Source: Salidesulfovibrio onnuriiensis (GTDB taxonomy: Bacteria > Desulfobacterota > Desulfovibrionia > Desulfovibrionales > Desulfovibrionaceae). From it: DNA of 64,000 nt. Of this stretch, positions 7,477 through 14,941 are shown piece by piece (positions within the stretch are counted from its first letter, which is position 1; each line of letters starts with the position of its first letter). The position numbers and the translations under genes were made by a program. The stretch lies in assembly GCF_008001235.1 (NCBI RefSeq), contig NZ_CP040751.1:2029001-2093000 (forward strand), in the 5' to 3' direction. The notes under the pieces are model-generated. The model was given only the letters and a program-made list of their open reading frames with translations. It did not search any database and was not told the origin of the DNA.

Positions 7477-8757
7477 ATGGAACTGCTCGCCACTTCGCTT
7501 CCGTTCATCAAGGTTCTTGCCGCGTTCTCCGTCATGCTCGCGGGTATCCGCTTCAAGATCGGCCTGGGTTTGTCCATCCTGCTGGGCAGCCTGGCCCTGG
7601 GGTTCATGTTCGGACTCGGGCCGCTGCAATGGGCCGAAGCCGGGGCTGTGGCCCTGGTCCAGGAAAAGTTCCTGCTCCTTGCGGCCATCGTGGGGCTGAT
7701 CCTTATCCTGTCCGACGCCCTGGAGCGTTCAGGCCAATCCCGGCGGCTCATGGATGCCATTTCCGGGTACCTGAAAAGCCCGCGTCTGCGCTTGGCCTTT
7801 TTCCCGGCCCTCATAGGACTGCTGCCCATGCCGGGCGGGGCCATCTTTTCCGCGCCCATGCTCAAGTCCGTGTCCGAACGCATGGACATCGGCGACATGG
7901 ACCGCGCCACGCTCAACTACTGGTTCCGGCATATCTGGGAGCTGGCCTGGCCCCTATATCCGGGCATGATCCTGACCGCGGCCCTGGCGGACCTGCCCAT
8001 CCTGAGCATCATCTCCCGCACCGGGCTGGGGCTGCCCATCATGATGACCCTGGGCTGGATCTTCTTTTTGCGGCCGGGAGTGCTGCCCGCAGAACAGCTG
8101 GTGGCCGAGGATTCGGAGAACGGGCGCGACTGGCGCAGGGCCGTGGTGGAAGGGCTGCCGCTGGTCATCGCCATCGTGGGCGGTCTGGGACTGGAGGGCG
8201 TGATCGCCTCGTTCCTTCCCTGGCTGCCGTTCGAACTGGGCGTCATTGCCGCCCTGGTGGCGGCCATCGGCTGCATCATGGCCCAGAACCGGCTGGGAAC
8301 AGGATTTCTCAAGAGTGTGCTGGCCAAGAAGGGCCTGCACTCCATGCTTTTCGTCATTGTCTCCATTTTCGTGTTCAAGGACGTCATGCACGCGGCCCAC
8401 GTGGTGGACGCCATGGCCCGGGCCGCGGGCGGGGAGGCCGCGCTGCTGGCCTCGGCCGTGTTCCTGCCGTTTCTGGTGGGCATGGTCTCGGGCATCAACG
8501 TGGCCTTTGTGGGCGCAACCTTCCCGCTGCTTATCGGCGTGCTGCAGACCCTGAACATGCAGGACCAGCTCATTCCCTATGTGGTGCTGGGCTCGTTCTG
8601 CGGGTTCGCCGGGGTCATGATCTCGCCCATCCACATCTGCTTCATCCTTACCTGCGAATACTTCGGCGTGAACCTGGCGGCCGCCTGGCGCAGGGTGGTC
8701 GTGCCTTGCCTGCTGCTGATCTCCTGCGGCGTGGCCTGGTTCTGGATATTGAAATGA
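7477..8757 (+). CDS. DUF401-family integral membrane protein
   Basis: A 426-residue protein with roughly ten hydrophobic segments. The conserved stretch LPMPGGAIFSAPMLKS (near 112-127) and WPLYPGM (near 158) match the DUF401 family (AF0261-like), which resembles permeases of the gluconate/TRAP-DctM kind but has no established substrate. Another conserved-looking loop is GFAGVMISPIHICFILT near 375-391. ATG 7477 is preceded by only a weak site (GAGGAATCTATC). It is probably a carboxylate or small-molecule transporter; that is inference. The stop codon lies inside a hairpin shared with the convergent gene. Confidence 0.75.
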   Translation: MELLATSLPFIKVLAAFSVMLAGIRFKIGLGLSILLGSLALGFMFGLGPLQWAEAGAVALVQEKFLLLAAIVGLILILSDALERSGQSRRLMDAISGYLKSPRLRLAFFPALIGLLPMPGGAIFSAPMLKSVSERMDIGDMDRATLNYWFRHIWELAWPLYPGMILTAALADLPILSIISRTGLGLPIMMTLGWIFFLRPGVLPAEQLVAEDSENGRDWRRAVVEGLPLVIAIVGGLGLEGVIASFLPWLPFELGVIAALVAAIGCIMAQNRLGTGFLKSVLAKKGLHSMLFVIVSIFVFKDVMHAAHVVDAMARAAGGEAALLASAVFLPFLVGMVSGINVAFVGATFPLLIGVLQTLNMQDQLIPYVVLGSFCGFAGVMISPIHICFILTCEYFGVNLAAAWRRVVVPCLLLISCGVAWFWILK

Positions 8758-8784
8758 GAAAGGGGAGCAAGGCTCCCCTTTCTC
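8756..8784. terminator. 13-bp perfect hairpin shared by two convergent genes
   Basis: GAGAAAGGGGAGC (8756-8768) pairs with GCTCCCCTTTCTC (8772-8784) around an AAG loop. The left arm starts inside the TGA of the DUF401 gene (8755-8757) and the right arm ends inside the TGA of the convergent gene (8783-8785). Neither side has a T-run, so it may act as an mRNA 3'-end protector or weak terminator in both directions. Confidence 0.7.
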
Positions 8785-9232
8785 AGCAGCAGTCGTTTGC
8801 CGCTTGGATTTTGCATGTTTTGGGCTGCCGGAGCATGTCCATGAGAAGCGTCGCTGTGTTGGCGGCTAGTGCTCGGCATTTGTCCATGCCGTTTTGTTCT
8901 CCCATGCTGTCGAGCAGGGCCTGGCACTGGGTGCTGCCGTGCATCATTTCGAATTGTTCGCGGAACTCGGCCGCACGGTCGGCCAGTTCCTGCCAGCCCG
9001 GACTCGGAGCGGTACGGCCTTCCATTCGTCCCAGCACCATGAGAGCCCCGGCCAGGGCCCCGCACATTTCCTGCTCGGTTTTGCCGACGCCGCCGCCGAA
9101 AGCCGCTGCACAACGGGCCAGTCCGTGCGGGTCCTCCAGTCCGATCGCCTCGGCAGTTCCGCAGGCGACCGACTCGGCGCAGTGGTAGGTGCCGTCGAAA
9201 TATTTAAGTGTTCTTTTTGCTGCCTCGTTCAT
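8783..9232 (-). CDS. C_GCAxxG_C_C-type putative redox-active protein
   Basis: A 149-residue protein of the small family named for its spaced cysteines and a G-rich core. Visible are HCAESVACGTAE (near 17-28), the RCAAAFGGGVGKTEQEMCGALAGALMVLG core (near 40-68), and later single cysteines ending in a CC pair. Members occur mainly in anaerobes and are thought to be redox-active and possibly metal- or disulfide-dependent; their biochemical role is not established. ATG 9232 follows AAGGAGACAAA. It is transcribed divergently from a LysR-type regulator, which probably controls it. Confidence 0.8.
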   Translation of the reverse strand: MNEAAKRTLKYFDGTYHCAESVACGTAEAIGLEDPHGLARCAAAFGGGVGKTEQEMCGALAGALMVLGRMEGRTAPSPGWQELADRAAEFREQFEMMHGSTQCQALLDSMGEQNGMDKCRALAANTATLLMDMLRQPKTCKIQAANDCC

Positions 9233-9264
9233 TTTGTCTCCTTGAGAAATTGGTATGTTGACTG

Positions 9265-9326
9265 ATCGAATTTAACGATAATAAACTGCTATCAATCGGG
9301 TCCAATGGATATTTTCGAGGATAGCA
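9265..9326. promoter_or_regulatory. Divergent control region with LysR-type dyads
   Basis: The 128 bases between the redox-protein gene and the LysR gene hold ATCG-N7-CGAT (9265-9279), which fits the T-N11-A LysR box (T9266, A9278), and a wider inverted repeat TGCTATC (9287-9293) / GATAGCA (9320-9326). This is the usual arrangement for a LysR regulator that controls itself and the divergent gene. Binding is inferred. Confidence 0.5.
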
Positions 9327-9360
9327 ATCGTCAGCACCGATGATCGACTTAGGGGGAACA

Positions 9361-10248
9361 GTGGAATTCAGGCATTTGAAAACATTCTCCGTGGTGGCTC
9401 GGCATCTCAATTTTACCCGTGCGTCTGTGGAGTTGCACTATGCGCAGTCTTCGGTTTCGGCCCAGATCCAGGCTCTTGAGGATGATCTGGGTGTGAAGCT
9501 TTTCGACCGAATCGGCAAACGAATCGTGCTCACTGAAGCCGGAGAACGATTGTGGGGATACGCCAGACGCATGCTGGACATGACCGAGGAAATCCGGGCA
9601 GAAGTGGCGGAGTCCGGCGAGGCGCGGGGCAGCCTGACCATGCGGGTGCCCGAAACCTTGAGCGCCTTTCATCTGGTGCCGGTGCTGGAGGAGTTTCATA
9701 AGGAATACCCGCGAGTGCGGGTTACCTTTATCCCTTGCGACGACAGCGGGCTGCGCGAGGAGTTGAACACCGGAGCCATTGACCTGGCCTTTCTCATGAC
9801 CGACGACGTGACCATGGACCACGTGAATGTGCGTATGCTCGGCACCGAGCGGTTGGTGCTCGCCGCGTCGCCTGGGCATCGGTTGGCAGGACTTTCGGAA
9901 GTACGCCCGGAGGACATGGAAGGGGAGACCCGGCTCATGTGCCGGGCGGATTGCCGCTACCGCAAGCCCTTTGAGGCTCTGCTGCGGGACGGGGGAGTCT
10001 CGACCGACCTGCTGCAGTTTTCCAACCTGCGCGTGCTCAAGGCCTGCCTGGATCGGGCCATGGGCTTCACCATCATTCCCGAGAGAACCATTCGCGCGGA
10101 CCTGGCTTCGGGCCGGTATGTGGAGTTGCCATGGACCGGCGACTACAATGAAACCAGCATCATTATGATCTGGCATAGTGAAAAGTGGCGGTCGCCCGTG
10201 CTGAGATCTTTCATGGATCGGGTGGAAAAGACTTTCAGCACAGACTGA
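9361..10248 (+). CDS. LysR-family transcriptional regulator
   Basis: A 295-residue LysR protein. The N-terminal winged helix-turn-helix (FRHLKTFSVVARHLNFTRASVELHYAQSSVSAQIQALE, about 3-45) is followed by a type 2 periplasmic-binding effector domain (about 88-290) with RVPETLSAFHLVPVL at its start. The frame is open from 9340, but GTG 9361 lies behind AGGGGGAACA and puts the HTH at the standard distance from the N-terminus. It is divergent from the C_GCAxxG gene with LysR-like dyads between them, so that gene is the likely target. The inducer is unknown. Confidence 0.93.
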   Translation: MEFRHLKTFSVVARHLNFTRASVELHYAQSSVSAQIQALEDDLGVKLFDRIGKRIVLTEAGERLWGYARRMLDMTEEIRAEVAESGEARGSLTMRVPETLSAFHLVPVLEEFHKEYPRVRVTFIPCDDSGLREELNTGAIDLAFLMTDDVTMDHVNVRMLGTERLVLAASPGHRLAGLSEVRPEDMEGETRLMCRADCRYRKPFEALLRDGGVSTDLLQFSNLRVLKACLDRAMGFTIIPERTIRADLASGRYVELPWTGDYNETSIIMIWHSEKWRSPVLRSFMDRVEKTFSTD

Positions 10249-10317
10249 GGATAACGCGGCGGCGCACGGTGTTTTTTGTGGGGCTCTCGGCTCCCTGCTC
10301 AACCTTGTGTTTTCTTA

Positions 10318-11304
10318 TTACTCGAACAACTCCGGGTTGAGGCAGGTTTCCGGCCTGTCGCCCTTGAGCATGGCGATAAGATTGCGCGCGGCAAGCTGGG
10401 CCATGCCGTTTCTGGAGGAATGGGTGGCAGAGCCCACGTGGGGCAGGACGATCACGTTGTCGAGCCCCGCAAGGCCCGGAGCCATGGCGGGCTCGTTCTC
10501 GAAGACATCCAGGCCCGCCCCGGCGATTTCCCCTGACTTGAGCGCTCTGACCAGATCGTCTTCCCTGATGACCGGGCCGCGCGCCGTGTTGATGAGATAG
10601 GCGGTCTTCTTCATGCGCGAGAATGCTGCGCTGTCGAACAGGTGCCTGGTGCCCGGGGTGAGGGGCGTGTGGATGGAAACAAAGTCCGATCGCTCCAGCA
10701 GTTCCTCGAAGGGCACCAACTCGGCGTTCAGCTCTGCGTCGAGCACTTTGTTCCTGCGGTTGGAGGAACTGGTGTAGAGCACCTTCATGCCGAAGCCCCG
10801 GGACATGAGCGCGGTGGCCGTGCCGATGCGTCCCGCGCCGACAATGCCCAGGGTCTTGCCCCTGATGTCCCCGCCGATGAATTGCAGGGGCCCCCAGCCC
10901 TCCCAGACTCCGGAACGCATGACCCTGTCCGCCTCCACCACCCTGCGGGCCGTGGCGAACAGGAGCGCCCAGGCGCATTCCGCGGTGGCGTCCGTGAGCA
11001 CGCCCGGCGTGTTCGAGACCGGGATGCCGCGCCGGGTGGCCTCGGGAACGTCGATGTTGTCGTAGCCCACGGCGTAGTTCGCATAGCCCTTGAGGCTTTG
11101 GCAGGCGTCGAAGAATTCTCCGTCGATCCTGTCGGTGAGAAGGCCCAGCACGCCGTCATAGCCGCCGGCCTTCATTTCGCGCAGCAGTTCGTTTCCGGGC
11201 AGGGGGGCGTCGTAGGGATTGACGGTCACGTCCGCCACGCTTTCAAGCAGGTCTATTCCCTTTTGCGGGATCATCCGGGTGACGTATACCTTGTATTGTT
11301 TCAT
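10318..11304 (-). CDS. D-isomer-specific 2-hydroxyacid dehydrogenase
   Basis: A 328-residue NAD(P)-dependent dehydrogenase. The Rossmann motif GIVGAGRIGTA lies near 152-162. The catalytic triad is visible as Arg in NTARGP (near 240), Glu in DVFENEP (near 268) and His in LPHVGSA (near 288). The closest known kinds are glyoxylate/hydroxypyruvate reductases (GhrB/GyaR), reducing 2-keto acids to D-2-hydroxyacids. The gene starts 23 bases downstream of the ferredoxin-type gene on the same strand, so the pair is likely an operon. That pairing hints at an electron or redox-linked role but does not define the substrate. Confidence 0.9.
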   Translation of the reverse strand: MKQYKVYVTRMIPQKGIDLLESVADVTVNPYDAPLPGNELLREMKAGGYDGVLGLLTDRIDGEFFDACQSLKGYANYAVGYDNIDVPEATRRGIPVSNTPGVLTDATAECAWALLFATARRVVEADRVMRSGVWEGWGPLQFIGGDIRGKTLGIVGAGRIGTATALMSRGFGMKVLYTSSSNRRNKVLDAELNAELVPFEELLERSDFVSIHTPLTPGTRHLFDSAAFSRMKKTAYLINTARGPVIREDDLVRALKSGEIAGAGLDVFENEPAMAPGLAGLDNVIVLPHVGSATHSSRNGMAQLAARNLIAMLKGDRPETCLNPELFE

Positions 11305-11327
11305 GGGGTGCTCCTGAAGGAGGTTGG

Positions 11328-12269
11328 CTATTGGCGGGGAGAGACGCTTCCCAGTTTATCCACTTCCAGAGGCATGCCTTTTTCCGGGGCCAGCCGGAGC
11401 GAAAGCGCGCCCTTGTTGCATTTGTCCACGCACACGCCGCAGCCCATGCAGCGCTTGGGACGGATGAAGGCGGAGCCCTTGCGGAAGCCGATGGCCTTGA
11501 ACTGGCAGTACTGCGCGCATTGGCCGCAGGAAACGCATTTTTCCTCGTCCACCTCGGCCAGGTAGCCCGAGGAGGTCAGCATGTGGCAGCCCGCCTTGTG
11601 CGCCTGCATGGCCCCGCAGCAGCAGGAGCAGCAGTTGCAGATGGCGTAGAAGCGGCTGAGCATCACGTCTTTGAAAAAGGCGTGGGCCACATTGCCGCGC
11701 GCGTTGCACTGCTTGAGGATGCGTTCGGCTTCGGCCGCGTCGATTTCGCGGCTTCGGCCCGGGTGGTGTTCCAGAATGAAGGAAACCATGGGGTCGCCCA
11801 TGATCAGGCAGACGTCCAAGGGCAGGCAGGGATTTTTCGAGGCGGAGCGGCAGGGACAGTCCAGCACGGCGATGCGGGCCGGGTTTTCGAGGATGATCCG
11901 CCGGGCGCGGGTGTAGGGGATGACCTGCTCGGGAAGCTCTGTGTTCACGGCCATGCCGATATTTACCAGCTTGGTGGCCGTCTCCAGGGGGATGGCCTTG
12001 CCATGGTAGGTGTCTGCAAAGGACGGCCGTTTCTGGTTCTGGTCGCCCGGCCTGGCGTCCTCGGCCCCCTTGAACGGCGAGTGGCGGTCCAGGAGCCAGA
12101 TGGCCGGGATGAGCAGGAAGGTCAGGAGCTTGTGCCTGCCCTTAGCTATGCCGATGTAGTGAAAGGCCCAGCGCGCATAGATATAGCCGTGCACGCGTTC
12201 CCAGAAGGTCAGGCCTTCCCGTTTGGCCTCGTTCCAGTAGTCCCTGGTGGATTGTTTGATGAGGGGCAT
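11328..12269 (-). CDS. 4Fe-4S ferredoxin-type protein with extra Cys clusters
   Basis: A 313-residue protein. Two typical 4Fe-4S motifs stand near the C-terminus, CVSCGQCAQYCQ (about 243-254) and CMGCGVCVDKC (about 272-282). Upstream are two unusual Cys groups, CPCRSASKNPC (about 138-148) and CNCCSCCCG (about 212-220), that could bind another centre. A single hydrophobic stretch (LLTFLLIPAIWLL, about 48-60) may anchor it to the membrane. Similar proteins in anaerobes are uncharacterised. It heads an operon with the 2-hydroxyacid dehydrogenase. Confidence 0.75.
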   Translation of the reverse strand: MPLIKQSTRDYWNEAKREGLTFWERVHGYIYARWAFHYIGIAKGRHKLLTFLLIPAIWLLDRHSPFKGAEDARPGDQNQKRPSFADTYHGKAIPLETATKLVNIGMAVNTELPEQVIPYTRARRIILENPARIAVLDCPCRSASKNPCLPLDVCLIMGDPMVSFILEHHPGRSREIDAAEAERILKQCNARGNVAHAFFKDVMLSRFYAICNCCSCCCGAMQAHKAGCHMLTSSGYLAEVDEEKCVSCGQCAQYCQFKAIGFRKGSAFIRPKRCMGCGVCVDKCNKGALSLRLAPEKGMPLEVDKLGSVSPRQ

Positions 12270-12357
12270 GTGTGTTCGGATGAGTTGCAGTTATTCGGAT
12301 ATGTGAAGTCTACTACGACATTTACGCATGTCAATCGTTCGTGGTAGATGTTTTGCC

Positions 12358-12729
12358 ATGAGCAAAACGCAGTACGAATTGCACGATTCGACCGAGCTTG
12401 CCAGGGAGCGCACGCGGCTGGCCAACAAGCGGACCTTTCTGGCCTGGGTGCGCACGGCGCTCACGTTCATGACCTTCGGGTTTCTGCTGGAAAAGGTGGA
12501 CGCCTATCTGGGCTCCACCCACCTCACCGCCCAGGCCATGCACGAGATCGGCACCCTGGGGCTTTCCTCCTTCATTGTCGGCCCGCTCATGGTGCTGGCC
12601 GCCGGATGGCAATACTACCGCCTGGAAAAAAAACTCGGTTTCGAAAGCTTTCTGCACTATCTCCTGCCGGAATTCGTCGTCTTCATCGCGGTTTCGGGCG
12701 TTGCCCTGTACATGGCCTTCACCCATTAG
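12358..12729 (+). CDS. DUF202/YidH-family small membrane protein
   Basis: A 123-residue protein with the family signature RTRLANKRTFLAWVRTALTFM (near 17-37) followed by three hydrophobic segments. DUF202 proteins such as E. coli YidH/YidG are inner-membrane proteins of unknown role. An upstream in-frame ATG exists at 12328, but ATG 12358 puts the signature at the usual distance from the N-terminus; neither start has a strong ribosome-binding site. The gene is divergent from the ferredoxin operon and is followed by a long palindromic element. Confidence 0.78.
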   Translation: MSKTQYELHDSTELARERTRLANKRTFLAWVRTALTFMTFGFLLEKVDAYLGSTHLTAQAMHEIGTLGLSSFIVGPLMVLAAGWQYYRLEKKLGFESFLHYLLPEFVVFIAVSGVALYMAFTH

Positions 12730-12732
12730 GCG

Positions 12733-12851
12733 GGCTGTCCATAAGCCGTCATCTACTTTGTTGCGACAACAACGCCAACTCCTCACGTATTGGGAATACG
12801 CTGCGGGTTGGCGTTGTCTTGCGCCGCGTATCTGACGGCTTCTGAACAGCC
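12733..12851. repeat. Long imperfect palindrome, copy A
   Basis: About 119 bases fold into nested stems: GGCTGT (12733-12738) with ACAGCC (12846-12851); AAGCCGTCA (12743-12751) with TGACGGCTT (12833-12841); CAACGCCAAC (12770-12779) with GTTGGCGTTG (12807-12816); and a central CGTATT-GGG-AATACG (12786-12800). Both ends resemble those of the element at 16876-17051. It may be a structured RNA, a REP/BIME-like repeat or the trace of a small mobile element. Confidence 0.7.
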
Positions 12852-12948
12852 TGCGAAGCTGATGGCTTCAGCTTTTATCATTATAGAGAAAGAAAATAGC
12901 CCCATGCGCGCCAGCGCATCGCCAAAAAGTTTGGAAGGGGGGAGAGTA

Positions 12949-12991
12949 AAGAGAGAGGGGACGCCTTTTCAAAGGTGTCCCCCCTCTCTTT
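12949..12991 (-). terminator. Hairpin terminator after the aspartate decarboxylase gene
   Basis: GAGAGAGGGGAC (12951-12962) pairs, with small internal mismatches, with GTCCCCCCTCTC (12977-12988), with an inner CCTTT/AAAGG pair. Read on the minus strand it lies just after the stop of the gene ending at 13013. The flanking GCCAAAAAGTTTGGAAGGGGG sequence resembles terminator regions I remember as frequent in Desulfovibrio. No perfect T-run follows. Confidence 0.65.
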
Positions 12992-13012
12992 GGTCGCGTC
13001 AGCGAAATGCTT

Positions 13013-14767
13013 CTACGCCTTTTTCCACTCGTCGTAATAGTACTTGAGCACCGCCTTCATGGCTGCGGCGATGTCGGTGCAGTCCTGGGTGCCGATGTTG
13101 GCCAGCGCCACACGCGAGGACCAGTTCGGCCCGGCGAATCCGGCCCCGGGCAGGCAGACCACGTGCTGCCGCCGCGCCAGGTCGAAGGTGAATTCCAGGT
13201 AGTGATGGTTCTTGGGCAGGGAATCCGCGAACTGCTGGCCGTAATAGTGTTTGGCCAGATCCAGCACGTCGAAGAGCGCGTAGTAGCGAGTCAGGTCCTT
13301 GCCGTCCGGCACGGCGATTCCCAGGCCGTTGAACAGGGCGTCCCAGCGTTCCTTGAGGATGGCGCGGATGTGCCCCTTGTAGATGTATTTGGGATCCAGC
13401 AGCTCGAAGAGCGAGAAGAAGCACATGGCGGCCTGCTGCGGGCAGGAGAGCCCGCCCGTGTGCGCCAGGGCCACTTGGCGGCTGTCCATTTCCAGGCGTT
13501 CCCGGAAGGTGAGGGTGTCGGGCTTGGTGCTGGTGATCTTGTAGCGGTCGGCCAGGGCTTTTTTCTCGGTCTTGGAGAGCCCTGCAATAATTTTGTCCAC
13601 CACGCAGTCCTTGTTGATCATGACCACGCCGAGCCGCCAGCCCGTGACACCGAAGTACTTGGAATAGGAATACACGCCCAGGCAGTTCTCGGGGATGATG
13701 CTGCACAGGGTGTTGAATTCCTCCACAAAGCTTGCGTAGACCGTGTCCGAGATGACCACCATGTCCGGGTTGTCCTTGCGCACGGTAGCGGCGATGTTCT
13801 TGACGGTCTCGGCGTCCATGGACATGGACGTTGGGTTGGTGGGGTTGACCATGTACAGCGCCTTGACGCCCTTGTCTGCGATCCTTTTCAGCTCGTCGTT
13901 TCCCGGCTTCCAGGGCTTGCCCCGGTCGTATTCAAGCAGCACCGGCACCAGGCCGTAATCCTTGAGCACGGGCAGCTCCAGGTAGGGCGAGAAGATGGGC
14001 GTGACAATGGCCACCTTGTCGCCGGGCTTGAGCACGAAGTTTTCTTTCAGCGAATTGAACAGGTAGATCATGGCCCCGGTGGCTCCCTCGGTGGCGAACA
14101 GGCTGAATTGGCCCGGGTGGGGCTTGCCCGAGAACACGATCTTGTTCAGGTAGGCGTTGGAGATTTTCTCGGTCACGGGCAGGATGCGCGGCGGGTCCGG
14201 GTAGAAGTCGCCCTGGATGGCGTCCACCAGTTCGTAGACCACCTCGTCCGCGTCCATGCTCATGTTCTTTTCGGCGTATTGCATGGCCTGCCCGAGGAAC
14301 TGCGCCCCGTCCGCATCCTTGTGCTTTTTCAGGAAGGCGTCGAGCTCGGCTCCGAGGCCCGCCTTGCTGCGGCGGTAGCCGATGTCCGGGTATTGGGACC
14401 CTTTTTCGGCGGCCTCGGCCGCGAAGATGGTGAACAGCCCGAAGGCCTTGCGGGCCGTGGTGTTCAGGAAGTTGGGGTTGCCGCGCCCGGCGTTGATGAA
14501 GTTGCAACCAGCGCCGCAGTCCTTCTTGGCCAGATCGATGAGCAGGTTCTTGATCTCGAACGGACTTTCCTTGGCCAGGGCGTCCCAGTCGAAGTCTGCG
14601 GCGGCGCGGGCCTCGTCGGTGGTGAGGCCGATGAGATTCCCGGCCATGGAAACGCTCAGGCCGAACACGGCGGCCATGCGTAGGAAATCGCGGCGGCTCA
14701 GTCCGCCTTGTTTGGCCTCTTCGGCATGTTTGTGGATGAATTCGGGGACGTTGTTCCGGCTCGACAT
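13013..14767 (-). CDS. asd: Aspartate aminotransferase / aspartate 4-decarboxylase with Tat signal
   Basis: A 584-residue PLP enzyme of the bifunctional aspartate transaminase / aspartate 4-decarboxylase family, which converts L-aspartate to L-alanine and CO2. Visible are NPTNPTSMSM (near 285), ISDTVYASF (near 318), and the PLP-lysine motif SYSKYFGVTGWRLG (near 345). The protein is about 50 residues longer than the usual enzyme at its N-terminus, where SRRDFLRMAAVFGLSVSMAG (about 24-43) is a twin-arginine export signal, so the enzyme should fold in the cytoplasm and act in the periplasm. ATG 14767 follows GGAGG at 7 nt. It is monocistronic; aspartase and an amino acid permease lie 3 kb away. 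Confidence 0.85.
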   Translation of the reverse strand: MSSRNNVPEFIHKHAEEAKQGGLSRRDFLRMAAVFGLSVSMAGNLIGLTTDEARAAADFDWDALAKESPFEIKNLLIDLAKKDCGAGCNFINAGRGNPNFLNTTARKAFGLFTIFAAEAAEKGSQYPDIGYRRSKAGLGAELDAFLKKHKDADGAQFLGQAMQYAEKNMSMDADEVVYELVDAIQGDFYPDPPRILPVTEKISNAYLNKIVFSGKPHPGQFSLFATEGATGAMIYLFNSLKENFVLKPGDKVAIVTPIFSPYLELPVLKDYGLVPVLLEYDRGKPWKPGNDELKRIADKGVKALYMVNPTNPTSMSMDAETVKNIAATVRKDNPDMVVISDTVYASFVEEFNTLCSIIPENCLGVYSYSKYFGVTGWRLGVVMINKDCVVDKIIAGLSKTEKKALADRYKITSTKPDTLTFRERLEMDSRQVALAHTGGLSCPQQAAMCFFSLFELLDPKYIYKGHIRAILKERWDALFNGLGIAVPDGKDLTRYYALFDVLDLAKHYYGQQFADSLPKNHHYLEFTFDLARRQHVVCLPGAGFAGPNWSSRVALANIGTQDCTDIAAAMKAVLKYYYDEWKKA

Positions 14768-14887
14768 GGCAACCTCCGGTTGGGAATGGATTTCGATAAT
14801 GCCGAAATTCTATTCACAAAACGAAGGGGGAGGTCAACGACTTGGGATAATTAATAACCCCGTGTTTCCGCTTATCATCAAAACAAG

Positions 14888-14912
14888 AGGGGGATGCCTT
14901 TAAGGCATCCCC
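14888..14912 (-). terminator. Terminator downstream of typA
   Basis: GGGGGATGCC (14888-14897) pairs with GGCATCCCCC (14903-14912) around TTTAA. On the minus strand it follows the typA stop (14942) and is followed by a broken T-rich run, TCTTGTTTTG. It separates typA from the aspartate decarboxylase gene. Confidence 0.8.
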
Positions 14913-14941
14913 CTTTCTGATCGCGTTAGCGGAGAGCTTGC

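Noticed and set aside
12790-13047. 85-codon plus-strand frame after the DUF202 gene
   Set aside because: It runs through palindrome A, a terminator and into the end of the convergent aminotransferase gene.
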